Below are positions 1 to 8,020 of a stretch of DNA of 16,647 nucleotides, in pieces. The stretch is from Clostridiales bacterium. Its GTDB lineage: Bacteria > Bacillota > Clostridia > Oscillospirales > Oscillospiraceae. The translations under genes were made by a program, and so were the position numbers. Below the pieces are notes generated by a model. The model had not been told where the DNA came from, ran no database searches, and was given only the letters and a program-made list of their open reading frames with translations. The stretch lies in assembly GCA_003516765.1 (NCBI GenBank), contig DPCD01000199.1, positions 1 through 16,647 of the forward strand, written 5' to 3'. Position 1 is the stretch's first letter. Each line of letters begins with the position of its first letter.

Positions 1-99
1 TCTACTAACTATTGACTACTTCAATCTTACGATCACGGGCTTTTTGATTGTCTCGCAGCGTTTCGCGCCCGCAGGCGCGGCGGCTTTTTCCGCAGTTAT
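1..99. other. Intergenic end of window with short GC hairpin
   Basis: No gene is visible here; this is the DNA downstream of tpiA on the minus strand. A perfect 6-bp inverted repeat with a 4-nt loop (CGCGCC cgca GGCGCG) lies at 64-79. The 16 bases GTTTCGCGCCCGCAGG around its left arm recur, reverse-complemented, in the hairpin array near 9518-9533. There is no clean U-tract after the hairpin in the tpiA direction, so I do not call it a terminator. Confidence 0.5.
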
Positions 100-876
100 T
101 TAGATGGTGGGCTGGTTTGCCGCTTCGATGATCTTGACGAACTTCTCGGGCACGAGGGATGCGCCGCCGATCAGACCGCCGTCGATGTCGGGCTGCGCCA
201 GCAGATCATAGGCGTTCTTTTCGTTCATGGAGCCGCCGTAGAGGATGGAGATGGCACGTGCGATCTTTGCGCCGTAGAGCTTGCGGATGACCGTGCGGAT
301 GCTCTCGCAGACCTCTTCCGCCTGCTCAGGCGTTGCGGTCTTGCCGGTGCCGATTGCCCAGATGGGCTCGTAGGCGATGACCATCTTGCGGATCTTGTCC
401 TCGCCGACGCCGCGCAGACCGCACTTGATCTGCATGGTGATCCACTCCTCGGTGATGCCCTGCTCACGCTGCTCCAGACTCTCGCCGACGCACATGATGG
501 GAACCAGACCGTTTTCCAGCGCGGTCAGGACCTTCGCGTTCACGTCCTCGTTCGTCTCGCCCATGGCGCGACGCTCGGAGTGACCGAGAATGACGTACTT
601 GCAGCCCGCGTCTACGAGCATGTTCGCGGCGATTTCGCCGGTGTAGGCGCCGGAGGCGTTGGCGTTGCAGTTTTCAGCGCCGATGCCGACTCTGGTCTCG
701 CGCATCGCGCGAACCGCTGCGGGAATGCAGACGGCAGGCACGCACAGCGCCACATCGCACCAGCGACCCTTGGGCATGATCGACTTGAACTCGGTCATGA
801 ATTCCTTCGTCTCGGACGGCGTCTTGTTCATTTTCCAGTTGCCGGCAATGACAGTCTTACGGTACTTTCTGTTCAT
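100..876 (-). CDS. tpiA: Triosephosphate isomerase
   Basis: This cytosolic glycolytic enzyme interconverts dihydroxyacetone phosphate and glyceraldehyde 3-phosphate. The 258-residue protein has the family's normal length and its full set of landmarks: the substrate-binding lysine in GNWKMNK (K15), the electrophilic histidine in ILGHSERR (H99), the catalytic base in AYEPIWAIGTGKT (E170, followed by the flexible loop), and the phosphate-binding ILYGGSMN near residue 211. The start has a GGAGAG ribosome-binding site about 7 nt upstream. It follows pgk on the same strand, a common glycolytic pairing, but about 250 bp containing a dispersed repeat separate the two genes. I did not find a convincing separate promoter. 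Identification is secure. Confidence 0.98.
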   Translation of the reverse strand: MNRKYRKTVIAGNWKMNKTPSETKEFMTEFKSIMPKGRWCDVALCVPAVCIPAAVRAMRETRVGIGAENCNANASGAYTGEIAANMLVDAGCKYVILGHSERRAMGETNEDVNAKVLTALENGLVPIMCVGESLEQREQGITEEWITMQIKCGLRGVGEDKIRKMVIAYEPIWAIGTGKTATPEQAEEVCESIRTVIRKLYGAKIARAISILYGGSMNEKNAYDLLAQPDIDGGLIGGASLVPEKFVKIIEAANQPTI

Positions 877-1126
877 GATGAAACTCTCCTATATATCTCA
901 GTCCAAAATCGTTTCAAATTTCCAACAAATCACAAATACGCGCATGGGTAACAAATTTTCACAGCGCTTCGGATGCACGCCCTTCGATAACGCCACCGGC
1001 GAGAGATTTTTCGTCAGAAGAAGGCGCGAGGATGAAGGCGTACATTCTGTACGTCGAATCCGAGCAACGCACTTCTGGCGGAAAAGATCCGGCGGCGTCC
1101 GATCTGGACATGTTCTTTAGAACAAT
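877..1126. other. pgk-tpiA intergenic region
   Basis: This 250-bp gap holds a diverged dispersed repeat at 998-1096. The part next to tpiA (877-997) is AT-richer and shows no ORF with a ribosome-binding site. A TTGAAA / TATATA pair on the minus strand is badly placed, because transcription would start inside the tpiA ribosome-binding site. Confidence 0.5.
998..1096 (-). repeat. Dispersed intergenic repeat, copy A
   Basis: Read on the minus strand, in the direction of pgk and tpiA, this stretch aligns over its whole length with 7422-7519 read on the plus strand. Shared blocks in order are CCGCCGGATCTTTTCCGCC, GCGTTGCT, TCGAC-TACA, GTACGCCTTC and CTGACG-AAAATCTCTCGCC. Between the blocks the copies differ. 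Both copies begin within about 35 bp of a stop codon (pgk here, serS for the other copy) and have the same orientation relative to that gene. A central stem CGTACA-TTC-TGTACG is perfect here and survives in the other copy with a G-U pair. It could be a mobile miniature element or a structured RNA module. Confidence 0.75.
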
Positions 1127-2326
<1,200 letters not shown>

Positions 2327-2362
2327 CCAGATTCCTCCTTGTATGATGCTTGCATGCCTTTC

Positions 2363-2382
2363 AAAACACGGGCGAATGCCCG
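2363..2382 (-). terminator. Weak hairpin terminator or attenuator between trmL and pgk
   Basis: On the minus strand a perfect CGGGC-ATTC-GCCCG hairpin (2369-2382) starts 5 nt after the trmL stop and is followed by TGTTTTG. The stem is only 5 bp and the U-tract is short, so partial termination with read-through into pgk is more likely than a full stop. Confidence 0.5.
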
Positions 2383-2387
2383 GCTTC

Positions 2388-2873
2388 TTACCAGTCGATC
2401 ATTTTTCCCTGCGCCTTCAGGTGCGGGAAACCCTGCTGCCGCAGCGCCTCAAAGACACCAATTGCCGCAGAGTTTCCGAGATTCAGGCTCCGCGCTTCGG
2501 CGCGGATGGGGATTCTCACGCAGCTATCGAAATGCGCGGCAAGGAAATCCTCCGGCAGTCCCTTCGTCTCCTTGCCGAAAAACAGATAACAGCCGTCGGG
2601 ATAGTCCGCCTCGTCGTAGCGCTTCGGCGCTTTGGTGGAAAACAGACGCATTGTCTTCACGTCGTTTTTCGAGAAAAAGTCGTCGAGATTTTCGTAGTCG
2701 CGCACGTCCACCAGATGCCAGTAATCCAGCCCTGCCCGCTTGACCGCCTTGTCGGAAATGTCAAAGCCCAGCGGACGAATCAGATGCAGTACGCTCCCGG
2801 TCGCCGCGCAGGTTCTTGCGATGTTTCCGGTGTTCGCCGGAATCTCCGGCTCCACCAGAACCACATGCAGCAT
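2388..2873 (-). CDS. trmL: tRNA (cytidine/uridine-34 2'-O)-methyltransferase, TrmL type
   Basis: This is a small SPOUT-fold methyltransferase that 2'-O-methylates the wobble nucleotide of certain leucine tRNAs, using S-adenosylmethionine. At 161 residues it is the length of the single-domain TrmL/YibK group. The three SPOUT motifs are visible: EPEIPANTGNIARTC at residues 8-22, LFFGKETKGLP at 97-107, and IPIRAEARSLNLGNSAAIGV at 121-140, which forms the knotted cofactor pocket. The ATG follows a GAGGGAG ribosome-binding site. A well-spaced minus-strand promoter lies about 40 bp upstream. The substrate position is inferred from the family. Confidence 0.93.
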   Translation of the reverse strand: MLHVVLVEPEIPANTGNIARTCAATGSVLHLIRPLGFDISDKAVKRAGLDYWHLVDVRDYENLDDFFSKNDVKTMRLFSTKAPKRYDEADYPDGCYLFFGKETKGLPEDFLAAHFDSCVRIPIRAEARSLNLGNSAAIGVFEALRQQGFPHLKAQGKMIDW

Positions 2874-2909
2874 AAAACCACGCTCCCTCTACGAAAACCA
2901 ACTTTTAAT

Positions 2910-2938
2910 ATTCTATGACAGAACATCGGAAATTTCAA
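2910..2938 (-). promoter_or_regulatory. Sigma-A-type promoter for trmL
   Basis: On the minus strand, TTGAAA (2933-2938) is separated by exactly 17 bp from TAGAAT (2910-2915) in an AT-rich stretch. It precedes the trmL start by about 37 bp and lies in the gap after ung, so trmL (and perhaps pgk-tpiA) can be transcribed independently of ung. Confidence 0.7.
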
Positions 2939-2980
2939 CAGGAAAACGGATATTTGTGAAGAATTTCTGCGAAAAAATTT

Positions 2981-3688
2981 CTATCCTTCGGGGCTATGTT
3001 TTTGTGCATCTTCGGGAATTTTCCAATCAACCGGCGAAAAACCATACGAAACCAGAAATGCGTTGATCTGCGAAAACGGGCGGCTGCCGAAAAAACCGCG
3101 GTACGCGCTCAAAGGGCTCGGGTGCGGGCTCTGCAGCACCAGCCGCGGATACGGGCTTTTTTCCACCAGCGCCGCCTTCTTCTGCGCCTGCGCGCCCCAG
3201 AGAACGAATGCAACCGGCTGCGGAAGCTCTGCCAATGCGGCAATCACCGCGTCGGTGAAGCTCTGCCAGCCGAAATCCTTGTGGGAGTTTGCCGCATGCG
3301 CGCGCACGGAGAGGACGGTGTTGAGCAAAAACACGCCCTGCTGCGCCCAGCTTGTCAAATCTCCGCTTTTTGCCGCCGGAACGCCGAGATCAGCTTCCAG
3401 TTCCTTATAGATATTCTGCAGCGACGGCGGCAGTTTTACACCCCGGCTCACAGAAAAAGCCAGCCCGTTTGCCTGCCCCGGCTCATGATACGGGTCCTGC
3501 CCGAGGATCACCGCGCGCACGCACGCGGGCGGGGTCCGCTCGAACGCCGCAAAAAGCTGCTGCGCGGGCGGATACACCGCCCCGCTTTCATACGCCGCGC
3601 CGAGCCGCTGCTCCAGGGAGCACCAGTACGGCTTCTGAAGTTCGTCTTTTAACAGTGCCTGCCACGCAGGCGGAAGCGTCGGTGTCAT
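2981..3688 (-). CDS. ung: Uracil-DNA glycosylase, family 1
   Basis: This enzyme removes uracil from DNA as the first step of base excision repair. The 235-residue protein has all family-1 motifs: the water-activating GQDPYH (residues 63-68, D65), the uracil-recognition LLNTVLSVRAH (121-131), VLWGAQAQKKA (162-172), and the HPSPLSAYRGFFGSRPF loop (189-205) with the catalytic histidine and the minor-groove intercalation segment. I chose the start at 3688 rather than an in-frame ATG at 3736, because only the former has a ribosome-binding site (GGGAGGAAT just upstream) and the extra residues would be basic and non-conserved. It is transcribed divergently from parA. Confidence 0.96.
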   Translation of the reverse strand: MTPTLPPAWQALLKDELQKPYWCSLEQRLGAAYESGAVYPPAQQLFAAFERTPPACVRAVILGQDPYHEPGQANGLAFSVSRGVKLPPSLQNIYKELEADLGVPAAKSGDLTSWAQQGVFLLNTVLSVRAHAANSHKDFGWQSFTDAVIAALAELPQPVAFVLWGAQAQKKAALVEKSPYPRLVLQSPHPSPLSAYRGFFGSRPFSQINAFLVSYGFSPVDWKIPEDAQKHSPEG

Positions 3689-3736
3689 ATGGATTCCTCC
3701 CTGCCGGTTCCGGCGAAGCCGCGCCTTTTTGCGCAT

Positions 3737-3765
3737 ACTTTACCACACAAACCGCACCGGTTCAA
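3737..3765 (-). promoter_or_regulatory. Sigma-A-type promoter for ung
   Basis: On the minus strand, TTGAAC (3760-3765) and TAAAGT (3737-3742) are separated by 17 bp. They lie about 49 bp upstream of the ung start codon and are back to back with the parA promoter. Confidence 0.65.
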
Positions 3766-3800
3766 GATGGGAGCTGCCGTTTTGCAGGCACTTTTTCCTG

Positions 3801-3829
3801 TTGCAATTGAAGCGCTTGCAGACTATAAT
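3801..3829 (+). promoter_or_regulatory. Sigma-A-type promoter for the parA-parB-serS operon
   Basis: TTGCAA (3801-3806) is separated by 17 bp from a consensus TATAAT (3824-3829). It lies about 57 bp upstream of the parA start. The spacer contains the palindrome AAGCGCTT, which could serve as an operator, but nothing in the window shows what would bind it. Confidence 0.8.
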
Positions 3830-3885
3830 ATAAATTACGTTATTATGTGAAAGTGCGGCTATCGGCACGAAAAGGAGGCGCGGGC

Positions 3886-4644
3886 ATGGGACGGATTATT
3901 GCGCTGGTCAACCAGAAAGGCGGCGTCGGAAAGACGACGACGGCAGTCAATCTGGCAGCCGGACTGCACAAGGCGGGCAAGCGGACGCTGCTGTGCGATT
4001 TTGACCCGCAGGCAAACGCGACCTCCGGGCTCGGCGTGGATAAAAACGAGGTCGGCATCTCGACCTACGACATTGTCATCGACGGAAAATCCGCCGCCGA
4101 AGCGGTCATTCATACAAAATACGGCGATCTTCTTGCCTCCGGCGCGGCGCTTTCGGGCGCGGGCGTGGAGCTGGTGGGACTCGAGCGCCGGGAATACTGC
4201 CTGCGCGACGCCCTCGAGCCGCTGCGGGGCGAATATGATTATATCTTCATCGACTGCCCGCCGTCTCTGGAGCTTCTGACACTCAACGCCCTGTGCGCGG
4301 CAGACGAGATTTTAATCCCCGTCCAGTGCGAATACTACGCGCTGGAGGGCTTGTCGGACCTGATGACGACGATGCGCGCGGTCAAGCGCAGACTCAACCC
4401 CACGCTCGGCATTTTCGGCGTCCTTCTGACTATGTACGACGGCAGAACGAACTTCTCCGCGCAGGTCGCCGAGGAGGTCCGCCGCCATTTCCCCGGCAAG
4501 GTCTTTGCCGCGGTGATTCCGAGAAATGTCCGGCTCAGCGAGGCGCCGAGCCACGGACTTCCGATTTTTGCTTACGACCGGTTCAGCCGGGGCGCGGCAG
4601 CGTATGATGCGCTGGTGCAGGAAATTCTCACGAAAGGAGCTTGA
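3886..4644 (+). CDS. parA: Chromosome partitioning ATPase ParA (Soj)
   Basis: This is a deviant Walker-type ATPase that works with ParB in origin segregation. In Firmicutes such proteins also affect DnaA activity. The 252-residue protein begins with the P-loop KGGVGKTT (residues 11-18) carrying the signature lysine, then Walker A' CDFDPQANATSGLG (from about residue 37), and Walker B YDYIFIDCPPSLELL in the middle. The start at 3886 has an AAAGGAGG ribosome-binding site 7 nt upstream; an in-frame ATG at 3847 has none. It is the first gene of the operon: parB begins 3 nt after its stop, and the parB ribosome-binding site lies inside the end of parA. Confidence 0.97.
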   Translation: MGRIIALVNQKGGVGKTTTAVNLAAGLHKAGKRTLLCDFDPQANATSGLGVDKNEVGISTYDIVIDGKSAAEAVIHTKYGDLLASGAALSGAGVELVGLERREYCLRDALEPLRGEYDYIFIDCPPSLELLTLNALCAADEILIPVQCEYYALEGLSDLMTTMRAVKRRLNPTLGIFGVLLTMYDGRTNFSAQVAEEVRRHFPGKVFAAVIPRNVRLSEAPSHGLPIFAYDRFSRGAAAYDALVQEILTKGA

Positions 4645-4647
4645 GCC

Positions 4648-5520
4648 ATGGCTTCCAACAAGGGACTGGGCAAGGGACTCGGCGCGCTGCTCGGCGAGAG
4701 CGCCATGCAGCCGGTCAATCAGCAAAGCCCGCTGCTGCTGCCATTGCAGAAAATCGAGCCGAACCGGCTGCAGCCGCGCAGGAATTTTGACGAGGAGGAG
4801 CTGTCGGCGCTTGCCGATTCCATCCGCCAGCACGGCGTCATTCAGCCGCTGACGGTCCGGCTTCTGGATTCCGGGTACTATCAGATCATTGCCGGCGAAC
4901 GGCGCTGGCGCGCAGCAAGGCTCGCGGGCTTACGCGAGGTGCCCGTCGTCGTCATTGAAGCGGACGACAAAAAGGCGATGGAGCTGGCGCTCATCGAAAA
5001 CCTGCAGCGCGCAGACCTGACGCCCATCGAAGAGGCGCGGGGCTATCAGCAGCTGATCGGAGAATACGGGCTCACGCAGGAGCAGGTCGCGGACCGGGTC
5101 AGCAAATCGCGCCCGGCGGTGGCAAACGCGATGCGTCTACTCAGCCTGCCAGACGAGCTTCTGGCTCTGGTGGAGGAGGGAAAGCTCACTGCCGGACATG
5201 CCCGCGCGATTTTATCGCTCAAGGAAAAGCCGCAGCAGCTTGCCGTTGCGCAGAAAGTGATCAATTTGCAGCTTTCCGTCCGGCAGACGGAGGCAATGTG
5301 CAAGAAGCTCTCTAAAGCGGTAAAGACGCCCGAGCCGAAGCCGGTCGAGGTCGACTATCTTGCCGAGTGTGAAAAATCGCTTTCGCGCCGTCTCGGGCGC
5401 GGCGTCAAAATCGTCTCCGGCAAGCGCAAGGGCAAAATTGAACTGGAATATTACGGGCAGGAGGATTTGCAGCGGCTCTATGAGGCGCTGACGAAGACTC
5501 TCGGAAAGGAGCAGCCGTAA
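4648..5520 (+). CDS. parB: ParB/Spo0J partition protein, CTPase clamp
   Basis: This protein loads at parS sites as a CTP-dependent DNA clamp, recruits SMC and stimulates ParA. Visible parts of the 290-residue protein are a basic N-terminal ParA-activating peptide (KGLGKGLGALLGE, residues 5-17), the ParB N-terminal domain with the CTP-binding GERRWRAAR (83-91) and ENLQRADLTPIEEARGY (117-133), a helix-turn-helix from GLTQEQVADRVSKSRPAVAN (141-160), and a C-terminal dimerisation region. I found no parS-like TGTTTCACGTGAAACA in the window. Its TAA overlaps the next gene's ATG by one base, so translation is probably coupled. Confidence 0.97.
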   Translation: MASNKGLGKGLGALLGESAMQPVNQQSPLLLPLQKIEPNRLQPRRNFDEEELSALADSIRQHGVIQPLTVRLLDSGYYQIIAGERRWRAARLAGLREVPVVVIEADDKKAMELALIENLQRADLTPIEEARGYQQLIGEYGLTQEQVADRVSKSRPAVANAMRLLSLPDELLALVEEGKLTAGHARAILSLKEKPQQLAVAQKVINLQLSVRQTEAMCKKLSKAVKTPEPKPVEVDYLAECEKSLSRRLGRGVKIVSGKRKGKIELEYYGQEDLQRLYEALTKTLGKEQP

Positions 5521-6074
5521 TGGACGAAGAAAAGAAGACCACCCCCGCTGAGCAGCCCCAGCCGCCCGCGCCTTTGAGCGACGCGAGAAAAGCGGCGCTG
5601 CTGCGGTACATGGCAATTTTGTTTGCCGTGGCGTTTTTGCTGGTACTGCTGTCGCTGATTCTGCAGACGCACAGCTCCAAAAGCACGATCTCGGAGCTGA
5701 GCGCCGCGTCGACGAGCGCGCTCGATAACGCCGTCAAGCTGCAGGAGCAGAACCGCGCCCTGCAGGAGGAAAAGCAGCAGCTGGAAGACGAGCTGGACGC
5801 CGTGCAGAAAAAGCTCGACGAGGAAACCGCGCTCAACGATCAGCTTCTGCAGGCGACGCAGGACGAGCAAAGCGATGCCAAGCAGGAGCTGCGCGACAAG
5901 GAGCAGGAGCTCGACCACACGCGCCTTGCCTATGAGGCGCTTCTGACCGCGATGAACTGCGACACGCACGAAGGAAACGTGACCTTCTCGCGGGCAATGG
6001 AAACGGTTGCGCGCTATCAGGAGTGCCTGTCTGAAAACGCGCTGGCGGAATTTGAAAAGCTGCAGGAGCAGTAA
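5520..6074 (+). CDS. Single-pass membrane coiled-coil protein, unknown function
   Basis: I do not recognise a family for this 184-residue protein. It has a short charged, proline-rich cytoplasmic start (residues 1-28), one hydrophobic membrane segment at about 30-49, then a long heptad-rich, glutamate/glutamine-rich coiled coil (about 56-139) and a short C-terminal tail with two cysteines (C147, C169). The start codon overlaps the parB stop by one base, and serS starts 15 nt after its stop, so it is an integral member of the operon. Clostridia often carry a small membrane protein of the DUF4446 group at this spot. I do not see that family's conserved core here, so this is at best a positional analogue. 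A membrane-tethered or division-related role is speculation. Confidence 0.85.
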   Translation: MDEEKKTTPAEQPQPPAPLSDARKAALLRYMAILFAVAFLLVLLSLILQTHSSKSTISELSAASTSALDNAVKLQEQNRALQEEKQQLEDELDAVQKKLDEETALNDQLLQATQDEQSDAKQELRDKEQELDHTRLAYEALLTAMNCDTHEGNVTFSRAMETVARYQECLSENALAEFEKLQEQ

Positions 6075-6089
6075 GAGGAGAGATACAGT

Positions 6090-7418
6090 ATGATTGACAT
6101 CCGATTTTTGCGGGAAAACCCCGAAGCCGTCAAGGAAAACATTCGCAAGAAGTTCCAGGACGCGAAGCTGCCGCTGGTCGACGAGGTGGTAGACCTCGAT
6201 GCCAAGCGCCGCGCCGCGATTGCCGAGGTGGAGAGCCTCAAGGCAGCGCGCAACAAGCTCTCGAAGGCGAACGGTCCTCTTTACGGGCAGCTCAAAAAGT
6301 GTGACGACGAGGCGAAAAAGGCGGAGCTGCAGGCGCAGATCGACCGCAACAACGCTGCCGTCAAGGCAGACGACGACCGCCGGGCAGAGCTCGACCAGTC
6401 GGTTTCTCAGATGGACGCGCGCATCCGCGAGATCATGTATGTGATTCCGAATATCATTGACCCGTCCGTCCCGATTGGACCCGACGACAGCTGCAACGTC
6501 GAGGTCGAGCGCTTCGGAGATCCCGTTGTGCCTGCGTTTGAAATTCCCCACCATGTGGATATCATGGCGTCTTTTAACGGCATCGACAAGGAATCTGCGG
6601 GAAGAGTCGCCGGCATGGGCTTTTACTATCTGCTCGGCGATATCGCGCGGCTGCACGAGGCGGTGCTTGCCTACGCGCGCGACTTTATGATCGACGAGAA
6701 GGGCTTTACCTACGTCATTCCGCCGTTCATGATGCACGGCGACGTCGTCAAGGGCGTCATGTCCTTCCCGGAGATGGAAGCGATGATGTACAAGATCGAG
6801 GGCGAGGACCTTTACCTGATCGGCACGTCCGAGCATACGATGATCGGTCGGTTCATCGATCAGGTGCTGCCCGAAGCGCAGCTGCCGCTGACGCTCACGT
6901 CGTATTCTCCCTGCTTCCGCAAAGAAGTCGGCAGCCACGGTCTGGAAGAACGCGGCGTGTACCGCATCCACCAGTTTGAAAAGCAGGAAATGATCGTCGT
7001 CTGCAAGCCCGAAGAGTCGATGGACTGGTATAATAAGCTCTGGAAAAACTCTGTGGAGCTGTTCCGCAATCTGGAGATTCCCGTCCGGCAGCTCGAGTGC
7101 TGCTCGGGTGATCTTGCCGACCTCAAGGTCAAGTCCTGCGACATTGAGGCGTGGAGCCCCCGCCAGCAGAAATATTTCGAGGTCTGCTCCTGCTCGAACC
7201 TCGGCGACGCGCAGTCGAGGCGTCTCGGCATCCGCGTCAAAGGCGAAGACGGCAAGACATATCTTCCGCACACGCTCAACAACACCTGCGTCGCGCCGCC
7301 CAGAATGCTCATCGCGTTCCTGGAAAACCATCTGCAGGAAGACGGCACGGTGACAATTCCGAAGGTCCTGCAGCCCTACATGGGCGGTAAAGCCGTCCTG
7401 GTTCCCAAGAACAAATAA
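6090..7418 (+). CDS. serS: Seryl-tRNA synthetase, eukaryote/archaea-like catalytic motifs
   Basis: This class II synthetase charges serine onto tRNA-Ser (and tRNA-Sec where present). The 442-residue protein has the N-terminal tRNA-binding helical arm (about residues 1-110) and the class II core. Its serine-site motif reads GTSEHT (245-250). Motif 2 starts CFRKEVGSHG (275-284) and continues to RIHQFEKQE (292-300). Motif 3 reads NNTCVAPPRMLIAFLEN (397-413). Typical bacterial SerRS has a GSGLAxGR-like motif 3, so this protein belongs to a distinct type whose motif 2 resembles eukaryotic cytosolic SerRS. All class II signature arginines are present, so it should be active. The gene follows the coiled-coil gene by 15 nt with a GAGGAGAG ribosome-binding site. 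There is no room for a T-box leader. Confidence 0.96.
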   Translation: MIDIRFLRENPEAVKENIRKKFQDAKLPLVDEVVDLDAKRRAAIAEVESLKAARNKLSKANGPLYGQLKKCDDEAKKAELQAQIDRNNAAVKADDDRRAELDQSVSQMDARIREIMYVIPNIIDPSVPIGPDDSCNVEVERFGDPVVPAFEIPHHVDIMASFNGIDKESAGRVAGMGFYYLLGDIARLHEAVLAYARDFMIDEKGFTYVIPPFMMHGDVVKGVMSFPEMEAMMYKIEGEDLYLIGTSEHTMIGRFIDQVLPEAQLPLTLTSYSPCFRKEVGSHGLEERGVYRIHQFEKQEMIVVCKPEESMDWYNKLWKNSVELFRNLEIPVRQLECCSGDLADLKVKSCDIEAWSPRQQKYFEVCSCSNLGDAQSRRLGIRVKGEDGKTYLPHTLNNTCVAPPRMLIAFLENHLQEDGTVTIPKVLQPYMGGKAVLVPKNK

Positions 7419-7443
7419 CCCCGCCGGATCTTTTCCGCCGGGG
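7419..7443 (+). other. GC-rich hairpin directly after the serS stop
   Basis: CCCCGCCGGA (7419-7428) pairs with TCCGCCGGGG (7434-7443) with one mismatch and a 5-nt loop. It starts on the base after the serS stop codon. No U-tract follows on the plus strand, so it is not a standard intrinsic terminator. It may stabilise the 3' end of the mRNA or simply be the end of the dispersed repeat, whose other copy has a similar but weaker structure beside pgk. Confidence 0.55.
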
Positions 7444-7519
7444 CGGCGTTGCTGCGGGCTCGACATACACGCGGTACGCCTTCGCCCTTGCGTCTTGCCC
7501 TGACGGAAAATCTCTCGCC
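7422..7519 (+). repeat. Dispersed intergenic repeat, copy B
   Basis: This is the partner of the repeat at 998-1096 (minus strand). It starts with CCGCCGGATCTTTTCCGCC and ends with AAAATCTCTCGCC. The middle is diverged but keeps GTACGCCTTC and the small central stem (CATAC with GTACG, one G-U pair). It fills most of the 164-bp serS-mscL gap. It sits immediately after the serS stop, in the same orientation relative to its upstream gene as the pgk copy. Confidence 0.75.
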
Positions 7520-7582
7520 GATCCTTCATTGCGCGCCTGCGTATGGTGCATCTGAAAAAGAAGCAGAGAGGAGCCCTCCCTT

Positions 7583-8020
7583 ATGAAAAAATTCTTTAAC
7601 GAATTCAAGGAGTTTATTACCAGAGGCAACGTTCTGGATATGGCTATCGGCGTGATTATCGCCACCGCCTTCGGCAAGATCACCACGAGTCTTGTGGGCG
7701 ACGTGTTCATGCCTCTCATCGGCTACCTCATCGGCGGCATCGATCTGTCGGCGCTCAACATCACGCTCAGCCCCGCGGTGCTGGATGAGGCCGGCGAGGT
7801 GGTCAAGGACGCGGTCGTCATCGGCATCGGTACATTCCTGACGACGGTCATTGATTTTATTCTCGTCGCGTTCGTCGTCTTCCTGGTGGTCAAGGCGTTC
7901 AACACCGCGAAGAAGAAGCTCGAAAAGCCCGCCGAACCGGAGACGCCGCCCGAAGAGCCGGAGCCCACAAAAGAAGAGCTGCTGCTTACCGAAATCCGCG
8001 ACCTTCTCAAGAAGCAGTAA
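7583..8020 (+). CDS. mscL: Large-conductance mechanosensitive channel MscL
   Basis: This is a homopentameric inner-membrane channel that opens under membrane tension and releases solutes during hypo-osmotic shock. The 145-residue protein has the conserved amphipathic N-terminus followed by the pore-lining first membrane helix (FKEFITRGNVLDMAIGVIIA, from residue 8, continuing through TAFGKI), a periplasmic loop (about 50-76), the second helix (about 78-104) and a C-terminal helix ending EIRDLLKKQ that forms the cytoplasmic bundle. A proline/glutamate-rich linker (PAEPETPPEEPEP) before this bundle makes it slightly longer than E. coli MscL. A GAGAGGAG ribosome-binding site precedes the ATG. It lies 164 bp after serS with no clear promoter of its own. 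Confidence 0.96.
   Translation: MKKFFNEFKEFITRGNVLDMAIGVIIATAFGKITTSLVGDVFMPLIGYLIGGIDLSALNITLSPAVLDEAGEVVKDAVVIGIGTFLTTVIDFILVAFVVFLVVKAFNTAKKKLEKPAEPETPPEEPEPTKEELLLTEIRDLLKKQ

Noticed and set aside
883..915. TTGAAA / TATATA promoter for tpiA on the minus strand
   Set aside because: The -10 abuts the ribosome-binding site, so transcription would begin inside or after it and the mRNA would lack the site.
1040..1070. Sequence resembling a tRNA T-arm (GTCGAATCC) in the pgk-tpiA gap
   Set aside because: No acceptor stem, anticodon arm or D-arm surrounds it; it is part of the dispersed repeat.
5478..7529. Long 683-residue open frame on the minus strand opposite parB, the coiled-coil gene and serS
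   Set aside because: It is antisense to three well-identified genes, has low-complexity histidine/arginine/leucine-rich composition and no domain; it is a shadow produced by high GC.
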